Source of the DNA: [Phialemoniopsis] sp. UDSM-2020
Taxonomy: Eukaryota; Ascomycota; Sordariomycetes; Thyridiales; Thyridiaceae
Assembly: GCA_018873225.1 (NCBI GenBank)
Contig: JAEILZ010000001.1
Coordinates: 5,208,001 to 5,272,000, forward strand
Length of the DNA stretch: 64,000 nt
Direction of reading: 5' to 3'
Shown here in pieces: positions 11,828 through 23,051 of this stretch. The notes beneath the pieces were generated by a model. The model was not told the DNA's origin, searched no databases, and saw nothing but the letters and a program-made list of their open reading frames with translations. The position numbers and the translations under genes are program-made. Within the stretch, counting starts at the first letter, position 1, and the number at the start of each line of letters is the position of its first letter.

Positions 11828-14224
11828 TCACCCAGGGGGCGGGTTCTCAAGCTGGGCGCCATCCATGAAAGACGCCGAGCCCATTGCATTCCAGAACTCC
11901 TCGAGATGTCCCAAGTTCTCACTGTCCAGGTCAAAGAAGGGCATGTCAAGCATTATTCCCGGCGCCGGCACTGGGTATTCAGGAAACATTGTTGAAGGGT
12001 CACCGCCCAGACTGGTACTGAAGTCAGTGCCAGTGGGCGCCTCGGTGTTGCCACCTGTAGGCGACTTTGACGACAGTCCACCCCGCTCGACCGCTGCCGA
12101 AACGCTGTTCCGCAAGGTCTCGAAGCCCTTGATAAAATTGGGATTCTGGCCGGAGCGGTGGAACTGCGTCTCCAGCTGCTCGGTGATGGAGACGAGCAGT
12201 TCAAGATCCGACCTTACCATCCTCTTGCCGGGATTCCTCAAAACGTGTAGTGATATGACGATTGCGGCGAGGAACGATTGAGTGGAAGATAATAGATGAG
12301 AATGAATACCGTTGTCGGCGAGTTCGAGGACCTGCCTAACCGTGGCCCGGGCGGCGCCGGTGCAGATGCTCTCGGCTTGCAGAAGACGCATGTATGACGG
12401 AAGTCTAGAGCCAAGATGTTTCACCTCGTTTGTGAAGGACTGTATGGGGAATACAATGGCCGCTCGCAAGACGGATATTTGGGCCTGATAGTACTGAAGC
12501 GCCAGGAATGTTGAGAGGTATTGTTGGTGCTCCATCCCCCCTGAAGCAATAGCGTCGTGGCCTGGCTTGAGGCTCTCTGGGAGTGAATTTGTCCACTCCA
12601 GCAACTGCTGGTCCAATTTGCCAATCTCCGAGATGAGCAGCCATGCACTGTTCGGTTTGTGCATGTAGAGCCGCCGGCTGATTTCGCCAAGTATCTTGGC
12701 CAAGGATACCCAGGGAGAGAAGAAGTCCTGCGTATCATTTGGTGCTGAAACATGGCCCGGCAGAATCTGATCAACCACCTCATCGTTAATGGCTGACGGC
12801 CGACCGGTCTCGAGTTCCATAAGCTTTTCGAGGGCATAGCAGGACCACCATATCCTGGCTTGAAGGTTTTGATCCGCTTTGTAGCCATTGTCAGGATTTG
12901 CCTCGTTGCCTTGACCCGAGCCGGGCCCACTGCGGATGTGTCGATGGAGGCCGATAGAGTGTGCAACCCTGATGCCTTGCCCGAGCACATGCCACGCCTG
13001 GCCGTCCCGTGCCCGTGATCGGAGTCCGACGGACATTAGGAGGAGGGCTTGTACACTCGAGAGATAAGGCAGGCAGACAAGATGTGCAAAAAGACCGTAG
13101 GCAGCAGTAAGATACCCATGGCCCACATCAGTGACTGTCTCAGATGCCTCATCGGCCCCAATGGCCAAGACTGCGAGGACAATCACAAGCCTAGGAACAT
13201 CGTCATGGGTCATTGCAGCTTGCAGACCACCGGTGCGGGACTGTTCGAGTGACTGAAAGTGCTGGATGTCTTGCTCAATAGTCGCACGATCTACGACGGG
13301 ATAGAGTGGCCACACTCGTATAAAGAATGTGTTGAGATATTCGAGGATTGATGGAAGTGGTGGAAGAGGGGGTATCGAAAGCATGAGAGGTAATTGCACT
13401 TCTTCGACGTGGCGCATACCACTCCTGAATACTGGCGTGATGAGCTTCAGCCTCTTGCGGCGAAGATGAATGTCGACAAACCCTGCTAGACATTGCAAGC
13501 TGCTGCCTCCCATGTACTACAAGGTCCGGATCAACTGATGGCCCATACGCGAAGTTGGACTGAGGCTTACCTTGACACGATGCGCGCTGCTATCTGTGTT
13601 GACGACTAGGTCGGGGTCGTTTCCATTCCCGTGGTCTTCTCCGCTAGCATTATCAGCCTCAAGGCTATGTTGATACCCACGAGATACCCATGAGATAGCC
13701 GTTCCGGGGGTGCTACTGCTCTTGTCGCAAGCAGCAGTAGCCGCAAGCGAGGCCCGGCGTGCAGACGTTTCCGTGTCCATGGAGACAGAAGGCGCAGTCG
13801 GACTCCACCCAGATACGACGGTCTGAGCCGGCCCTACGGCACCATCACTGCCTCGACCCTGGGCCGCAGGAGGAGAGGGCTGAGACGTGCCTACTGATGA
13901 TGCCGGCCCGTGTTTCGGTACGTGGGCCTGGTTCCGATGCGTGGCCGCCGGGTTCTGGCCTGGCATCAGACCGTCCGATGTTGCCCAGCGGCGGACCTTG
14001 AGGCCACCCGCGTCCGGGTAGCGGGGGTCCGTGGTCTCGCATTCCTCGTCGCGCAGCCAGCAGTTGCGGCACTTGGGCTGCTCGGTGTCGCATCGGACCT
14101 TGCGGCGCCTACAGTTGTTGCAGGCCAGGCTCAGCCGGATGCGCTTCGGCTGACTCTGGGACGATTGCGCCGAAGCGGCCGTGCTCCGGCTGGCTGGCGT
14201 CGATACCTCTATCTGCTCGTTCAT
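11828..14224 (-). CDS. Zn2Cys6 transcription factor with fungal-specific middle domain (TF1)
   Basis: Two exons (14224-13571 and 13516-11828) give 780 residues. The zinc cluster near residues 35-62 is complete: CNNCRRRKVRC, then CRNC and C in DEECETTD, with the TEQPK linker. A Ser/Pro-rich linker of about 150 residues follows, then a fungal_trans-type domain after the intron, with the typical ARIWWSCYALEKLMELETGRPSAI block (the WWxxYxLD-like element). The C-terminal region is acidic and Pro-rich, as in activation domains. The start is the ATG at 14224; an in-frame upstream extension exists but lies in promoter-like sequence. It sits in the middle of the oxidative cluster and is the obvious candidate for its pathway regulator, acting on CGG-pair boxes. 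Confidence 0.9.
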
Positions 14225-14781
14225 TGCGAGGGAATGTGGTGCGACAGACGGGCAGCAATCAGGCCATAATCTCTCGGCTCTGGGCCGAACACGCACGGTT
14301 CTCCGGGCCAGATATATATTGCGGGAAAGGAAGACAACGAGCCCCGCGACCTGCTCGAGCCCTCCACACCCCGACCCCAAAGCTTGTGTGTGGGGTTTGA
14401 TTCGGGGCATTTGACTTCGGTTGACGGGTGTGCGGGGAAACTGACAGATACATGCCTCACGATTGGCTTGACGACATCACGGAGCCCACCAGACTAACAC
14501 TAGTCTCGCAGTCCACCTCCTCGGCAGGAATCCGGAGCACCCTCTTCAGTGATAGAGCGCGTTGCGTATGCTTCTTTGAGTGGTTTTTTGGGTGCAAGCT
14601 TCGGCAGTTACAAGCAGGAGTCTGCGCAAAGGAGAGCTTGATGCGATAGGAATCATGCCATTGGTCGTGATCGTCGTTAACGATCACTATGGCGTGCTAC
14701 ACAATTGTTCAGGTGCCCTGTCTCTCATTGGCAAAGGAAAACGGAATGTCTTGCCTTTACATGAATTGAAATGCAAACTAT
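14225..14781. promoter_or_regulatory. TF1 promoter and FAD monooxygenase 3' flank
   Basis: A TATATATT stretch at 14312-14319 lies about 90 bp upstream of the TF1 start codon on the minus strand. No gene seen; plus and minus frames here have no motif. Confidence 0.5.
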
Positions 14782-16103
14782 CTAGCTATCGTCTTCTTCT
14801 CTCCTTTTCTGTCTCTCGAGCCAGTCAACAGCGCCATCGTACTCGCAGTTGTACTTCATAAACTCGCCCGGGTTGAGGGTGACAGTCGTGGATCCTTTCT
14901 CCGTTGCTGGCCGTGCTTGCTGTCTACTGTACGCTTGAATGACACTTACTCTCTCGAACCTCGCCTTCCATACTCTCTGGAGAGCGTTCTGGATCTGGCT
15001 TTTGCTTGGACGGCCTTGAATATCTGAGAGGAAGGCAGCTAGGGCCTCGGCATCTTCCATGCTCTGACTGGCCCCTTGGCCTTGCGTTGGCAGCATGGCA
15101 TGTGCTGCATCTCCGATGATAATCGTGCGGCCTTTAATCCAGGTCGGAAGAGGATCAAGGTCACGCAGCTGCCATAGACTGACCTCTCCTTCGGGCGCGG
15201 AACCAAATATGTCCAGTAGCCAAGGAGCGAAGCCAGCGTAAGCCGCCTTAAGCTCTTCCTTTGAACCCGGCTTGACCCATGAGTCGCCGGTCGAATCCTC
15301 GTGCAACTTGTCATCCGGTACCAGCGCGACAATTCCGTAAAGTTTACCACCTCGTCCCGGGCCCATGATGACACGCTTGTCGCCGCCCATGACCATGGAG
15401 GTCATTGCCGGGTCCGTAGCTTTGACACAGTCGGGCAGGCTCTGAATGGCTTGAAGTAGCTCAATGGGCATCAGCACGCGATATGCCGAGAGGCCGGTTG
15501 GGATAGCGGCGCGCTGTTCTCCCAGCACGGCCGTACGAATCACTGACTTGATTCCATCCGCACCAATGACCAGATCCGCCTGTACCCGCTCACCGTCCTC
15601 GAGCACCACAATCCCTTCCTCGGGCTCGCAGGTTTTGACGGGACAAGCTGTACGTATCTCTACTGGCTCCCCGGAGAGCTCGGTGCTTACTGCAGCGTCT
15701 CGCAAGGCAGAGTGCAGGTCTTGTCGGTGGTATAGTACCCGATCCGCTCCAAACTGCGCCGTCTCGAGCTTCAGCTCGTTGACGACCTTGCCATTCGTGT
15801 CAAAGACTCGAAACCCGCGATCGATAAGGGGTTCGGCACATTCGAGGAACCGGTCCAGACCCCATTTCGTCACCAGTTTGCTCGCGTTCGGCTGGAGGGA
15901 TATCAGCGCGCCTGTCTCGTGTAGCATGCGAGAACGCTCGAGGACGGTGATGTGGCGATTCGGAGCACGGAGAGCGATCGCCTAGGTGTGTGCATTAGCT
16001 GGGGGGTGCAAGCAGTCAAGCAACGCCATGGGCTCACCGTAGTCAGTCCGGCAATACCACCCCCGACGATGAGGATGCGAAATTCATCGGCTTGGCTACC
16101 CAT
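14782..16103 (-). CDS. FAD-dependent monooxygenase, salicylate-hydroxylase-like
   Basis: Two exons (16103-16038 and 15981-14782) give 421 residues. The N-terminal Rossmann motif GGGIAGL lies at residues 14-20, split from the rest by the intron. The DG motif is IGADGIKSVIR and the FAD-ribityl GD motif is GDAAHAMLPTQGQG. These three mark class A flavoprotein monooxygenases (the UbiH/PHBH group), which hydroxylate aromatic or polyketide/terpenoid rings with NADPH and oxygen. No membrane segment is evident. Two CCGAACCG boxes in tandem lie about 290 bp upstream, linking it to the SnoaL and PhyH1 promoters. The substrate is not readable. Confidence 0.9.
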
Positions 16104-16388
16104 TGTTGCCACAGCTTCGTAGAGTTGGATATGACACAGGGATATTTGGAAATAGCTTTGTCGGTCTTGAAGGCGGCACAGTTGGAACCCTCGAAGAGAC
16201 GTAATCAGTACACCATCGTGCGGAGTAGCCCGGTGAGGGGCTGCATGAACCGTGGTCTCATGTTCTTGTACATCAGATTGTCGCGGCTCCACGTAAATCG
16301 TCTGCTGAGTTTGTGTATTGGGTGTGATAACTTTGTCTTGCCGGCAGACAAAGTTTCGTGGGGCCAGATTATGGAGCTGGGAATCAGC

Positions 16389-16406
16389 CCGAACCGAGCC
16401 GAACCG
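16389..16406 (+). promoter_or_regulatory. tandem CCGAACCG boxes
   Basis: Two exact CCGAACCG copies at 16389-16396 and 16399-16406 are separated by AG. They lie upstream of the minus-strand FAD monooxygenase. This is the densest cluster of the motif in the window. Confidence 0.5.
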
Positions 16407-17613
16407 AACGAAGGCCACTTAAAGTTCCGGCCGGCCTCCACCCCAGCCATTCCATCTTACGGCAATCGATCTCGGTGTGGCAGCGTATTATTGAATAACT
16501 TATCCGGTAATAAACATGGGATGAAGAGATGTACGGCTTGACTTGCAGAGAAGACGTGGTGATTTCTGGTGTCCAGCCACGGAGATGCGAAGAGTCTACT
16601 ATCTGTCACTGTAACGCTCAACCCCAAGTTTCTTTGGCTTCCTTCTGCACGTCATTCGCGCGTACACTTGCCAACGTCACCTTCCCCGTACATAACATAA
16701 GTTGCGACGTGAGAGGTAACGTTTCTCTCAGACGTCAGACAGCGAAGTCGTCCGGATACTCATCTTCTCGATGGGTGTCTCCGTCCAGGTTCAGGTCTAC
16801 GATGAAATCTTATGACTACGACAGTTCCTGGGGGCCGCAATGTACCCGCAAGCCATCATGACTTAACCAATGCATTCCACTCCGAATGATGAGAGGATTA
16901 TTCATCTCGAGTGGTAGATTACCAATCGATGCGGTGTGCTTTTCGAAGCGATGAATTGTCTGTCAGGGGGCGTAGGCGCAGCATCGCTGCTCTTGAGAGA
17001 TCATGTCGCCACGGGTCATACAGTAGCCTGTAAACGGTATGATTATTCCTTGTCACCAGTTCTATACATTCGATTGGCTATTCTTTTAATTTCTTTGCCG
17101 GCACTGCGCCGCCGCAGTCACCTAGTGCCGATTGATGAAGCCCGATCTGGTAGGAGCTCGTGAGATGTATGGGTTATAAATAGAGACTGGTGCTCCACCT
17201 CTAAACGATGCTGTCCGTAACGTGTGAACCAGAATGTGCTGGGGAACTCCGGATCTTGGTCCTTCTGTATGCTTCATCATAACGTTATTTCTTACTATTC
17301 AGCCTCAGAAAGCATGTTCGTATCGTATCGATGCGCTGTGCTTCTCCACCACTTGGGTCGTTCCTACTTGGGAATAAGCGCAATTCACCGAAAGCGAAAT
17401 GTTTCCCGATCTGTCGCCATAAAAAAGAAATTCCATGTATTCTATGGCTGAGCAGCGAGAAATGAGAAGAAAGTTGTTGTCGTGGAGCCAATCCCATGGT
17501 CAATGTTTTACACTAGGCGTGGCTGAGCCTGCCCTCTCTCTTCCGTGTAGATACTTTGCAGGCAGATAGTCAGGTAAGACGTACAATATCTCGATGCACT
17601 AGCTAACCCTTTC

Positions 17614-17621
17614 TATATAAA
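17614..17621 (+). promoter_or_regulatory. TATA box of the secreted-protein gene
   Basis: TATATAAA lies 151 bp before the start codon and is followed by a C/A-rich leader. Confidence 0.55.
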
Positions 17622-17771
17622 GGGCAGGACAAACCAAAACAAATTCAAACTTTCCTGTTATATCATCGACTCAAACCAACAAACCCAGCTTCATACACTA
17701 GACGATCCTTACCCGGCACCAAATTGTCATTATTGCTGTGCTCAGAAGTTTGTCTGAACTATCCTTTGAGA

Positions 17772-18410
17772 ATGAAGGCCACAATATTCGTCCTCGCCGC
17801 TGTTATGACAGCCATTGCTGGCGCTGCTCCGACGGACCCCCAGTCGGTTGCGATTGCACGCGAAGCCCCCCCTGTGGACGCTCTCGAAGCCCCCATCAAC
17901 GCTATCGCTGGCGTTGAGGACGAAATCGAAATTAACGAGAGTCTGGCTGACGAAACGAGTGATATTGCAGCCCGGGCTCCGCACGACGGAGAGGAATGGA
18001 TCTATATATGCAACAAGGCCGCCGGCCACGGCGGCCATTGCACGTGGAGATATTGGAAGACGTTTGAACAGTGCGGTAAGCTGAAACGAATATACTCACT
18101 ACATGCTGCTACTTGCAACGGGGAATAAAATGACGCTGACTTGATACGATGGTTACAGTGAACATGAGATTTGATGGTCCGAGGGACGACTACATCGGCT
18201 CCATGCACCTTGGAACCCACACATGCCGATTTTTTGGGTACGTAGCCTCCACCAGCATGCAGCCTCTCCTCGCTTAAGTGTCACTAATATTTTTACTTGT
18301 CGTGCAGTAAGAAAGGCTGTGTAGGAGACTATCATGACTACGCGAAAGGCAAGTATGATAAAGTTGGGAAGGTTTACGGATCATTCAGATGCAATATGGG
18401 GGAGTACTAA
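17772..18410 (+). CDS. small cysteine-rich secreted protein
   Basis: Three exons (17772-18075, 18159-18237, 18308-18410) give 161 residues. The start MKATIFVLAAVMTAIAGAA is a clear signal peptide. An acidic pro-region of about 55 residues follows (EDEIEINESLADETSD), ending near IAARAPHDGEEW, a possible processing point. The C-terminal 85 residues carry six cysteines (in IYICNK, GGHCTW, FEQCVN, HTCRFF, KGCVGD and FRCNMG), enough for three disulfides. I do not recognise the fold. Size, pro-region and cysteines fit a secreted effector-like or antimicrobial-type protein, but no activity can be assigned. All three junctions are GT-AG and in phase. It is flanked by cluster genes but may be unrelated to them. 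Confidence 0.8.
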
Positions 18411-18703
18411 GTAGCGATGAGCTTACTGAATTGTTTTTGGTGTATTCAACTTAGGTCTCCATCTGGCTGGCTTGTCCAACATGAGTCCACTTGTTACTTA
18501 GAGGTTATGTGAATACGAACTACTTCATGCCTATTCCCCAAGGGACTTTCTACTGCGTATGTGCGCAAGATGTGGCCTTGTCTCAACACTACGCAGACCG
18601 GGTAAAGACCATATCGAACAGTTTGCCAAGGTAAAACACGAAGCCAGCGAGGAAATTGCGAGATTTCTCCATCGAGAGAATCTGTTGCCAGCTAGCAAAT
18701 ATC

Positions 18704-20610
18704 TCAAGGCTTTCCGACATAGGGCAAAATGATAGATGTCGGATACTCGCCTCCGTAATGGATCTTGTGCTCACCCTTGTTGAGCTCGTGATCCGGACGG
18801 GGGTCAGACCACCTATTGAACTCCGCTGCCGTCTGGTTCTGGCCACTAATCTGGAACGGGTTGGACTGGTCAGCATGTGTATCATACCATGATTATCACG
18901 TAGCAAACCTACTCTGAAGCTGATACTCTCCCCAGCATCAAAGTCAACTCCCATGCTAAAGATACCGATCTCAAGCTTGAGCACCGTGCCGGGAGTCACC
19001 TTTTGCTCGCACTCATGCGGATGGAAAGGAAAGTTGGGATGGATGCTCTTCGAGTGGTCAATCTTGCGGTGCGAAGCCCTCAAGACGCCCATTTGTCCTT
19101 CGTGAGTGTTCACACTCCACTTATCGTTCTCGTCAATGTCGGCCATCGAGTTGATGGGGCTAGCGTGGAAAGGAAAGTTTAGATGCAGCATGTCTTTACC
19201 ATTCTTGTCCTTCTTACGTAGAATGACAAATATGACCAAATCATCACGAATGTCGCAAGACGCATAGACGGTCGCTTTGGGTAGACCGATAAGCCGAGAA
19301 GGCTCCGCAAAAGTGTGCGTAAACTCAACCCAGCTGTTCCGATCTTCAGAGTTGTATGTCACGTTGCCGACTGTCGAGGGTACCGAGCTACTCAGCTTGC
19401 TGTTCTCTGAAGCGAAGAGCTCGAGGTACTGCGTGTTGGGCACGGGCCAATCCGGAAGCTGGATATCGTGGACAGGCTCGCCATCGCCAAACTTGAGCGT
19501 GCTCCACCTGACTTTGGGCGTGTCCCTTTCCCACCCGTTGTCAATGCCACGCAGGTAAAAGTCGAAAAAGGTCGTGAGCTGCTCGGCCGACTCGGGGATG
19601 CTGTACAGCTCGTACCACTCCTGGTATGCGCCCCATTGGATCCACTTCTTGTCGTGCGGGATCTCGAGCCAGGCGCGGATGGAGCCCATGTTGTGCAGGT
19701 TGCTGACGTCTGACCCCCGGATGTATGTCGGGCACTTGATCTTTGTCATGTCGACACGTTTGTCTTTCCACCAGGCGTTGATGGTTGAGGACCGGCGGTA
19801 CATCTCGGCAAAGTCCTCGACACCCGAGGTCGGCTTGCCTCGAAGGATCTCAGCGGTGATGAGGTCAAAGTTGGACATTGTGAACCATCCTCCTACCAAT
19901 GCTGTGTTAGTATATTGCGACTGACAACAGTGTTTTCTTATGTGCTGACCTCTGCAGAACTGCTCACGGTAAAGGTCACTCAGACCTTCCCACGGCGCGA
20001 TTGCCTTCAAGGACGGCGGTTGCTGGGACGCGGCAAACCACTGTGTGATTGCCAGGTACGAGTTGCCAGCCATACCGACGTTACCACTGCACCAGTTCAG
20101 CTTGGAGACCGCCTCAATGACGTCGTACATGTCCTCGGCCTCCTGGGTGCCCATGATGCCGATCTGCCCGTCGCTGTTGCCAGCTCCGCGAGAGTCGACG
20201 CTGACAATCGCATACCCCTTGGGGCACCAGATCGCAGGGTCAAGACCTTCGAACTTCTCTAGCCCGCTAAGATCCGAGCGCTTGACACATGAGTGCCAGA
20301 CTGTCATGGGAAGCATGTCGAGAGAACTGTACTTCTTCCCATACGGCGACCAGCCTAGGATCGCCGGAACTTTCTCCTTGGCGCTGTCTGGCCGGTAGAC
20401 ATCGATATAGAGGCGCGCGCCATCACGAACGACAATCTCAACATCGTGATCTAGCCGGATATCGCTGGTGAGAGCTCTCGTGTCAGACCCGAAAGGTTGA
20501 GAACCCGAAGTAAACACCTCGCTCTTGCCGGGGTGGAAACCGGTGTACCCATTCTCGCCCACCTTGGGCTCGCGGATTCGCTTAATGGCGGACTGGATCA
20601 CAGCAGGCAT
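18704..20610 (-). CDS. CocE/NonD-type hydrolase (X-Pro dipeptidyl-peptidase S15 fold)
   Basis: Three exons (20610-19950, 19892-18913, 18850-18704) give 595 residues. The nucleophile serine lies in GMAGNSYLA, a G-x-S-Y motif of the CocE group; upstream lies VSVDSRGAGNSDG, the oxyanion-side motif. The N-terminal part is an alpha/beta hydrolase and the C-terminal part is a jelly-roll beginning near NSWVEFTHTF. The first intron is 57 nt, free of stops and in frame, so it is easily missed. The second intron must be removed to give the expected C-terminal SGQNQTAAEF to YVGKP; reading through instead gives unrelated sequence to 18589. Relatives cleave esters or amides of diverse small molecules. It is divergent from PhyH2. 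The substrate is unknown. Confidence 0.88.
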
Positions 20611-21181
20611 GACGAATGAGATAATCGAAGAGAAGTAGACATGAGAGTGTCTGTGGTCAAAACAACGTTGGATGCAAAATACACGAGATTGTGGACGTGA
20701 ACGAACGACCTGCTTTATGACGAAATCCCGTCACTTGGAGAAAGGCAGTTGGAGAACATCTACCGAAGAGCTCTCGATCGGGGGACCACCTCGGGTCAGC
20801 GACTTTAGAGCTAGAGAGATCCAAGTCGCGCATCATCAATGGTCTTCCAAGCTGTTGTGTGTATGCGAGTGCCAATGCCGGGAGTCACCCCGCCCTCCTC
20901 AACGCCTCCCCGCTCACACCCCGAACCCGCTTCCCCGACCCGAGGCCTGTCTCCGAGGAGCGTGATATTGGTGCTGAGGATTGGCCCACCACCTAGAGTG
21001 CTCCAATTTCTCATCCGTCTAAGTTGGCTCCGAGGGTCGATTCAATCTGCCGATAGGTTCTGGCAATTCAGGATATTTAACAAATACAACTTGGTCCTTT
21101 GGAGAGCCTCTGCTTGGATTCGGCAGCCTCAAACTACACACGCATATCAATTTAGTCAATCAATCAGCTACTGTCTTCATC
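20611..21181. promoter_or_regulatory. divergent promoter region of the CocE hydrolase and PhyH2
   Basis: No gene is supported. I found no exact CCGAACCG box here, unlike the other cluster promoters; only isolated CCGAGG triplets are present. Confidence 0.5.
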
Positions 21182-22370
21182 ATGTCCAACACTCAAACCA
21201 CCGAGACCAGCACCGCCGAGGCGAAGCCCTTTTTCACCTACGGAGCGCAGTACGAGAACAAGGACCTGGTCGACTTTGACGAGAACCGCCACTACGGCGA
21301 CTGGCGTGACGAGTTCCACAAGAACGGCTGTGTCGTCATCAAGAACGTCATCAGCAAGGAGCGCGCCCAGTACTATTGCGACAAGCAGATTCAGTGGCTC
21401 AAGAACTTTGACCTGGGCTTCGACGAGAAGGACCCGGCGACGTGGACCGCCGACCACCTGCCCGTCAGCTTCAAGGGCGGCATGTACTTTGCCTACGGCG
21501 CCACGCACGAGAAGATGGCGTGGGAGGCGCGCACCGAGCCCACCGTCGTGGAGATTTTTGAGAAGTTGTGGGAAACGAAAGAGCTCATCTGCTCCTTTGA
21601 CGGGCTCAACATCTCCATGCCTAATCGCAAGGATATTACGTGGTCGCCATGGCCTCACTGCGACCAGAACCCCGAGCGAAAGGGGTAAGTTATACACTAT
21701 ATGTCTTACATGTTACCGGCTTCAGGAACACTAACAAGCCCGGTTCACAGCATGCAAGCCGTTCAGGGCCTCCTCAACTTCGCCCCCAACGGCCCTAAGG
21801 ATGGCGGCCTTGTGCTCATGAAGGGCTCCGCCAAGCTCTTCAACGAGTTCTTCTCGCAGAAGCGCGAACAGGATGATCACGAAGACGCCCCGCCACCCGA
21901 GATCAAGTTCATGGACCTGTTTCTCTTCAATAAGAAGGACGTCAAATGGTTCGAGGACTACGGCTGCGAGCTCGTCAAAATCGACATGGAGCCTGGCGAC
22001 TTTGTGCTATGGGACTCGCGCACCATGCACTACGCCAAGTTCCCCGAGGGCGACCAGATCCGCCATGTTCAGTACATCTGCATGACGCCCCGAAAATTCG
22101 CGACCGAAGAGGCGCTCGCGGCCAAGAAGCTTTGCTTCGAGAAGTACTATGGCACGACGCACTGGCCCCACTGGTAAGATTGAGTTTCGGTTCGCTCTGG
22201 ATACCTTGGTGCGAAACCCTGCTAACCTGGGGTTGTCTAGCAACGTTCGACCTTCGTCAGAGAAGCCAATGAGGAATGGAGAGGTCTGTCCCAAATACCG
22301 GGCGGAACCGTTCGAGAAGCCGATTGTCACTGATCAGGTGTTACGGCTGGCTGGTGTCAAGCCTTATTGA
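21182..22370 (+). CDS. phytanoyl-CoA dioxygenase-like (PhyH) enzyme, paralog 2
   Basis: Three exons (21182-21684, 21751-22173, 22241-22370) give 351 residues. The iron site is H-x-D in WPHCDQNPER with the distal histidine in WDSRTMHYA. It shares with PhyH1 the YGDWRDEFHKNGCVVIKNV start (GDWRDDLLRDGYAVIKGA in PhyH1), QGLLNFAPNGPKDGGL, and the C-terminal VLRLAGVKPY ending. This places the two in one subfamily, so one is probably a duplicate with an altered substrate or step. It differs in an acidic insert near residue 215 (QDDHEDAPPPE). Probably a cytosolic Fe(II)/2-oxoglutarate oxygenase. Confidence 0.9.
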
Positions 22371-23051
22371 ATGGCTGGAATTTCGAGTAACAGTCTGTTG
22401 ATGACTAAGTCCGTGAATCATCGAAGAACAACAAGGTTCGCGTCAATACTTCGTCGACGGGTAAGGAAGTACTCAGTGATATTCGAGCAGGGGCCATAAA
22501 CATCGTGTTAAACACAAGTCCGCGGACTCCGTATGTAGAGAGACAGAATCTCAATCAGTGAGCCCAAAGGTTCTGAATAGCAGTCCGGGAAGCTGTGGAG
22601 ACTCACCAGAGTTTTCAGCGGGAGAAAGCTCGAACGATGTTGATGAGGCTCAAATTCAGATTGTTGTATTCAAAGATTCTCATTTGCTGGATCCAACAGC
22701 CGGACGGATAGGTAGAGTTCCGAAAATACCCCCTTGTTCGAATACTGCCACCTCATTTGTCCCAGGAGTTTTGATGGATCCTAGGGATCCAGTTTTCTGG
22801 TAGTGAAGTCGACGCTTACACGATCCACCCGCGTTTTCGGGCGTTGCGGAACGCGAAGCTGACCGTGCCAAGCTCTTGCTTCACGGAGACTAGACCAGAT
22901 TGGGCGCATGCGTGTTGAGGCTCCTATCCGGTGTTGTTCGATATAAATACACGAGAACGACTTCTTGATCTTGGATCAGTGTTCCAAGTAGTTTTCATCG
23001 CCTTGTACTCGAATACAGATTTCAGCAGGAAAGAAGGAAGAGTCAACAAAG
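22371..23051. other. intergenic region with EBP-like gene promoter
   Basis: No gene seen. A TATAAATA box at 22943-22950 stands about 110 bp before the next start codon. Confidence 0.5.
22943..22950 (+). promoter_or_regulatory. TATA box of the EBP-like gene
   Basis: TATAAATA at a usual fungal spacing upstream of the EBP-like start codon. Confidence 0.5.

Larger units (their letters stand above)
16104..17771. other. long intergenic region (1.67 kb)
   Basis: Promoter of the FAD monooxygenase on the left (boxes at 16389-16406) and of the secreted protein on the right. A good TATAAATA at 17175-17182 has no supported gene just downstream. Short frames on both strands (for example 16092-16541, 16529-16861, 17224-17451) show no motif or plausible splicing, so I call none of them. 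Confidence 0.5.

Noticed and set aside
16092..17503. Several short frames on both strands in the 1.67-kb gap
   Set aside because: No motif, no signal peptide, and no in-phase splice partners. The TATAAATA at 17175 alone does not support a gene.
18589..18703. Apparent extension of the CocE hydrolase C-terminus
   Set aside because: It arises only if the intron at 18851-18912 is read through. Splicing gives the expected family ending and a stop at 18704.
21164..21697. 177-codon antisense frame over PhyH2 exon 1
   Set aside because: Shadow of the GC-rich PhyH2 exon; Val/Leu-rich low-information sequence.
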